DNA of 64,000 nt from positions 62,001 to 126,000 of the forward strand of contig JAHIVC010000101.1 in the NCBI GenBank assembly GCA_018816945.1, written 5' to 3'. The position numbers and the translations under genes are program-made. The notes beneath the pieces were generated by a model. The model was not told the DNA's origin. It ran no database searches and saw only the letters and a program-made list of their open reading frames with translations. Shown piece by piece: positions 61,870 to 64,000 of the stretch. This DNA is from Bacteroidota bacterium (lineage in GTDB: Bacteria; Bacteroidota; Bacteroidia; Bacteroidales; GCA-2711565). How positions within the stretch are numbered: the first letter of the stretch is position 1; each line of letters opens with the position of its first letter.

Positions 61870-63060
61870 TTAAACAGTGACTAATTTTTCTTTTTCAACT
61901 TGATATCGCCACGCAGCTTTCTTTAATCGGGCAAAATATGCGGCAAAGGGGCGATATGCCAGATGCGACCATTTTGAAAATGGCACTTCGATTACAATCA
62001 TTGGTACGAGCACTGCTAAATGAAAAACATACATAACATAGGTTAGCACAGGCAATCCGGTGAGCCTAAAGATATGTACGAGAATGCCGGTGATTGTTGT
62101 CATGGCAAGCATCACTATAAAAATCCAATCACTTGGGTGTGAGAATTTGAACTTTACATCTTTTTTCTTGAATCGTCCTATGGTTGCAATTGTTAAAAAA
62201 TATAAAATTCCAAATGTGGCATAATACCCTAAAAGACGTTGCCAATGATACCATGGCTTTATTTCTTCTATCTGGAATAAAGGCAATAACGCTACTATCA
62301 CAATAAACATGATGGTATAACCGGTCATCAAAAAAAGATGCCCTGACCAATAATTTTTATTTTCGCATTTTGAGAATTTGGGCTGAACAGCAAAATTGTA
62401 AATCAAATGCCAGAATTCGATAAAATATGCAGACAGAGGAATTCTTGTTTTATGATCCTTAATGATGACTTTATAGAACATACTAAAGATATTTGAAACA
62501 AGTAACAGTGCAACAATGATCGCCATGGTCCAATCACCATAATGGATGATCTGAAGAAATTGACCAGCCGTAAACCCATCAACCATCTGATTGATCATTA
62601 CACCACCTTCTGCATTAACAAACGCAGAAGGATTTGAAAACATTTGAGAGGATGGCGGAAGGAATGCCAGAAACAATACAACTATGAACACAAAGAGCAT
62701 TCCAATTGCACCATATTCCCAAAGTGAAGAAGTATAAAACTTTTTTGACAAGCCTGTCCAATCATAAGCTGCGGTGAGATATCGTCTGAGAGTCATCATT
62801 AATTCACCAGGATTTGCATCTCTGGGACATGTTTCACTGCACTCACCACAATAATAGCACATCCATGGATCAATATTTGATTCGATTTTCTGATCCATAC
62901 CCATTTGGATTGCCCTAATTTCCTTTCGCGGGAATAAAAAACCATCCTCTGTTAAAGGACAGATAGCTGTGCAATTTCCACAATGGAAACACTCGTTCCA
63001 ATTTCCAGCCCCGTACTTTGATAATTCCTTTTTGAAATTAAGGTTGATCTTATAACTCAT
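61870..63060 (-). CDS. QmoC/HdrCE-like membrane iron-sulfur cytochrome b protein
   Basis: A 396-aa fusion. An N-terminal HdrC-type domain has two [4Fe-4S] motifs (CFHCGNCTAICP near 23-34 and CYYCGECSETCP near 68-79). The C-terminal part has about six TM helices (from about 115 to 375) with histidines suited to heme b, as in NarI/HdrE. This matches QmoC, which links soluble Hdr-like subunits to the quinone pool. Shine-Dalgarno GGAGGA is at 63067-63072. Confidence 0.83.
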   Translation of the reverse strand: MSYKINLNFKKELSKYGAGNWNECFHCGNCTAICPLTEDGFLFPRKEIRAIQMGMDQKIESNIDPWMCYYCGECSETCPRDANPGELMMTLRRYLTAAYDWTGLSKKFYTSSLWEYGAIGMLFVFIVVLFLAFLPPSSQMFSNPSAFVNAEGGVMINQMVDGFTAGQFLQIIHYGDWTMAIIVALLLVSNIFSMFYKVIIKDHKTRIPLSAYFIEFWHLIYNFAVQPKFSKCENKNYWSGHLFLMTGYTIMFIVIVALLPLFQIEEIKPWYHWQRLLGYYATFGILYFLTIATIGRFKKKDVKFKFSHPSDWIFIVMLAMTTITGILVHIFRLTGLPVLTYVMYVFHLAVLVPMIVIEVPFSKWSHLAYRPFAAYFARLKKAAWRYQVEKEKLVTV

Positions 63061-63081
63061 ATATTATCCTCCATATCTGAC

Positions 63082-64000
63082 TTAAATATTTTTTGTGGCT
63101 TCGCTTGCATACTCATTTACCGGAGCTTCCTTGTATTGGTCGATATTGCCGGTTAATAGATTTTCTAATACAATGGCAGCAGCTGCAGATCCTTGAGCCA
63201 CTGAATCGGGAATATCTTTAGGCCCCTGACAAGCTCCTGCTATTAAAATTCCGCTAACATTAGTACATTCAGAATCACTAGCAGATTTCAATTCTTTAAA
63301 CCATCCATCATTACTTAATTGAATCCCTGCCAAAGAAGCCAGTTTTGCAGCATCGTCTGCCGGCTCTAATCCAACAGAAAGAATAACCATATCGACTTCC
63401 GATTCGATTAATCGATCGTTTAAGATATCTTCTGATCGAAGTATCAATTTGTCATTTTTCTGTTTTACCGTGGCCGTCCTACCCCTTACCATATAAATCC
63501 CTTCAGCTTTGATACGCTCATAAAACTCTTCATAACCTTTTCCATAGGCCCTCATATCAATAAAATATTCCGATACTTCTGCTTCAGGTATTTTCTCCTT
63601 TATCAGATGTGCCAATTTCAACGAATACATACAACAAACCCTTGAGCAATAAGTTCGATGTTGTATGTCCCTGCTTCCAACACAATGAACAAGTGCAAAC
63701 TTTTGAGGTTCACCCTGCCCCTTTTGGAATATCCAGTTTCCCTTTTTATCCTGTGACCTATAGGTAATATCACCACCTGTTGGCCCACTTGCATTTATCA
63801 ATCGCTCTAGTTCCAAAGAGGTTAGTACATTAGGATATTTCCCATAACCATAACGTTCAATTTTTTTTGCATCGAATGGTTTAAATCCGGTTGCCATGAT
63901 GATATTGCCAACCATAATTTCCAAATATTCATCCTTCTCGTCCAAATCAATTGCATTGGCCGGGCAAACTTTGGCACAAACGCCACATTTACCACTTTGC
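63082..64000 (-). CDS. HdrA-like FAD/iron-sulfur protein, partial at window edge
   Basis: The 3' part (about 306 codons) of a second HdrA/QmoA-like gene; its start lies beyond 64000. The visible part begins with a ferredoxin-type motif CGVCAKVCPANAI, then IIMATGFKPFD, HCVGSRDIQHRTYCSRVCC and GILIAGACQGPKDIPD. It lacks the C-terminal ferredoxin domains of the 60144 protein. The two could form a complementary pair, like QmoA/QmoB. An apparent TTG start at 63945 is only an in-frame codon. Confidence 0.85.
   Translation of the reverse strand, partial: QSGKCGVCAKVCPANAIDLDEKDEYLEIMVGNIIMATGFKPFDAKKIERYGYGKYPNVLTSLELERLINASGPTGGDITYRSQDKKGNWIFQKGQGEPQKFALVHCVGSRDIQHRTYCSRVCCMYSLKLAHLIKEKIPEAEVSEYFIDMRAYGKGYEEFYERIKAEGIYMVRGRTATVKQKNDKLILRSEDILNDRLIESEVDMVILSVGLEPADDAAKLASLAGIQLSNDGWFKELKSASDSECTNVSGILIAGACQGPKDIPDSVAQGSAAAAIVLENLLTGNIDQYKEAPVNEYASEATKNI

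Noticed and set aside
63082-63945. HdrA-like ORF as a complete 287-aa protein
   Set aside because: The frame continues without a stop to 64000 and encodes a ferredoxin motif there, so the gene is cut by the window edge.

Overview
The window reads as chromosomal DNA of an anaerobic or facultative member of the Bacteroidetes (Bacteroidia, plausibly a Marinilabiliales-like lineage). The grounds are low GC, A-rich start regions mostly without Shine-Dalgarno sequences, several promoters of the Bacteroidetes type (TTTG or TTG, 17-21 nt, TAnnTTTG), FecI/FecR-type and other ECF sigma/anti-sigma pairs, DUF4835 and a lineage-typical bamD-rpoZ-coaBC-DUF4835-recN cluster. No rRNA, tRNA, CRISPR array, integrase or intact insertion sequence was recognised by eye.

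Layout. 1-9341 (minus): a complete ilvD-ilvB-ilvN-ilvC-leuA-leuC-leuD operon for branched-chain amino acids. It is preceded by two tandem transcription attenuators, each with an Ile/Leu/Val-rich leader peptide, an antiterminator option and a terminator. 9492-15083: three radical SAM proteins and a glycyl radical enzyme whose active-site residues match trans-4-hydroxy-L-proline dehydratase (HypD). 15178-19710: an ECF sigma/FecR pair with two paralogous CarboxypepD_reg proteins; one has a TonB-receptor-type STN signalling domain but no beta-barrel. 19801-24955: a DMT transporter, small proteins, a class IV aminotransferase, a TPR lipoprotein and fabI. 25157-30138 (minus): bamD-rpoZ-coaBC-DUF4835-recN. 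30337-41747: a serine-palmitoyltransferase-like enzyme, flavin reductase, MBL hydrolase, peptide-binding lipoprotein, a thioredoxin/M28 peptidase/threonine aldolase operon, and lipA flanked by two paralogous ferredoxin-reductase-like flavoproteins.

42014-54478 is the most unusual region. Two copies of a module (ECF sigma factor, membrane anti-sigma factor with a HEAT-repeat outer domain, two DUF4097 beta-solenoid proteins) bracket two FtsX/MacB-type permeases, one ABC ATPase and a putative small membrane protein. Six transcription units here start with TGTAAC, exactly 16 nt, then nGTnnT or a close variant, which I read as an ECF promoter shared by the whole region. A LytS/LytT two-component system lies next to it in convergent orientation.

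56733-64000 (minus, running off the right edge) encodes a group 3-type [NiFe] hydrogenase (MvhAGD-like), its maturation protease, two HdrA-like flavoproteins and a QmoC-like membrane iron-sulfur/cytochrome b protein. This suggests an H2-linked, quinone-connected, possibly electron-confurcating complex. Several genes there have strong Shine-Dalgarno sequences, unlike the rest of the window, which hints at horizontal acquisition. All functional assignments come from reading motifs and domain order; no database search was run.
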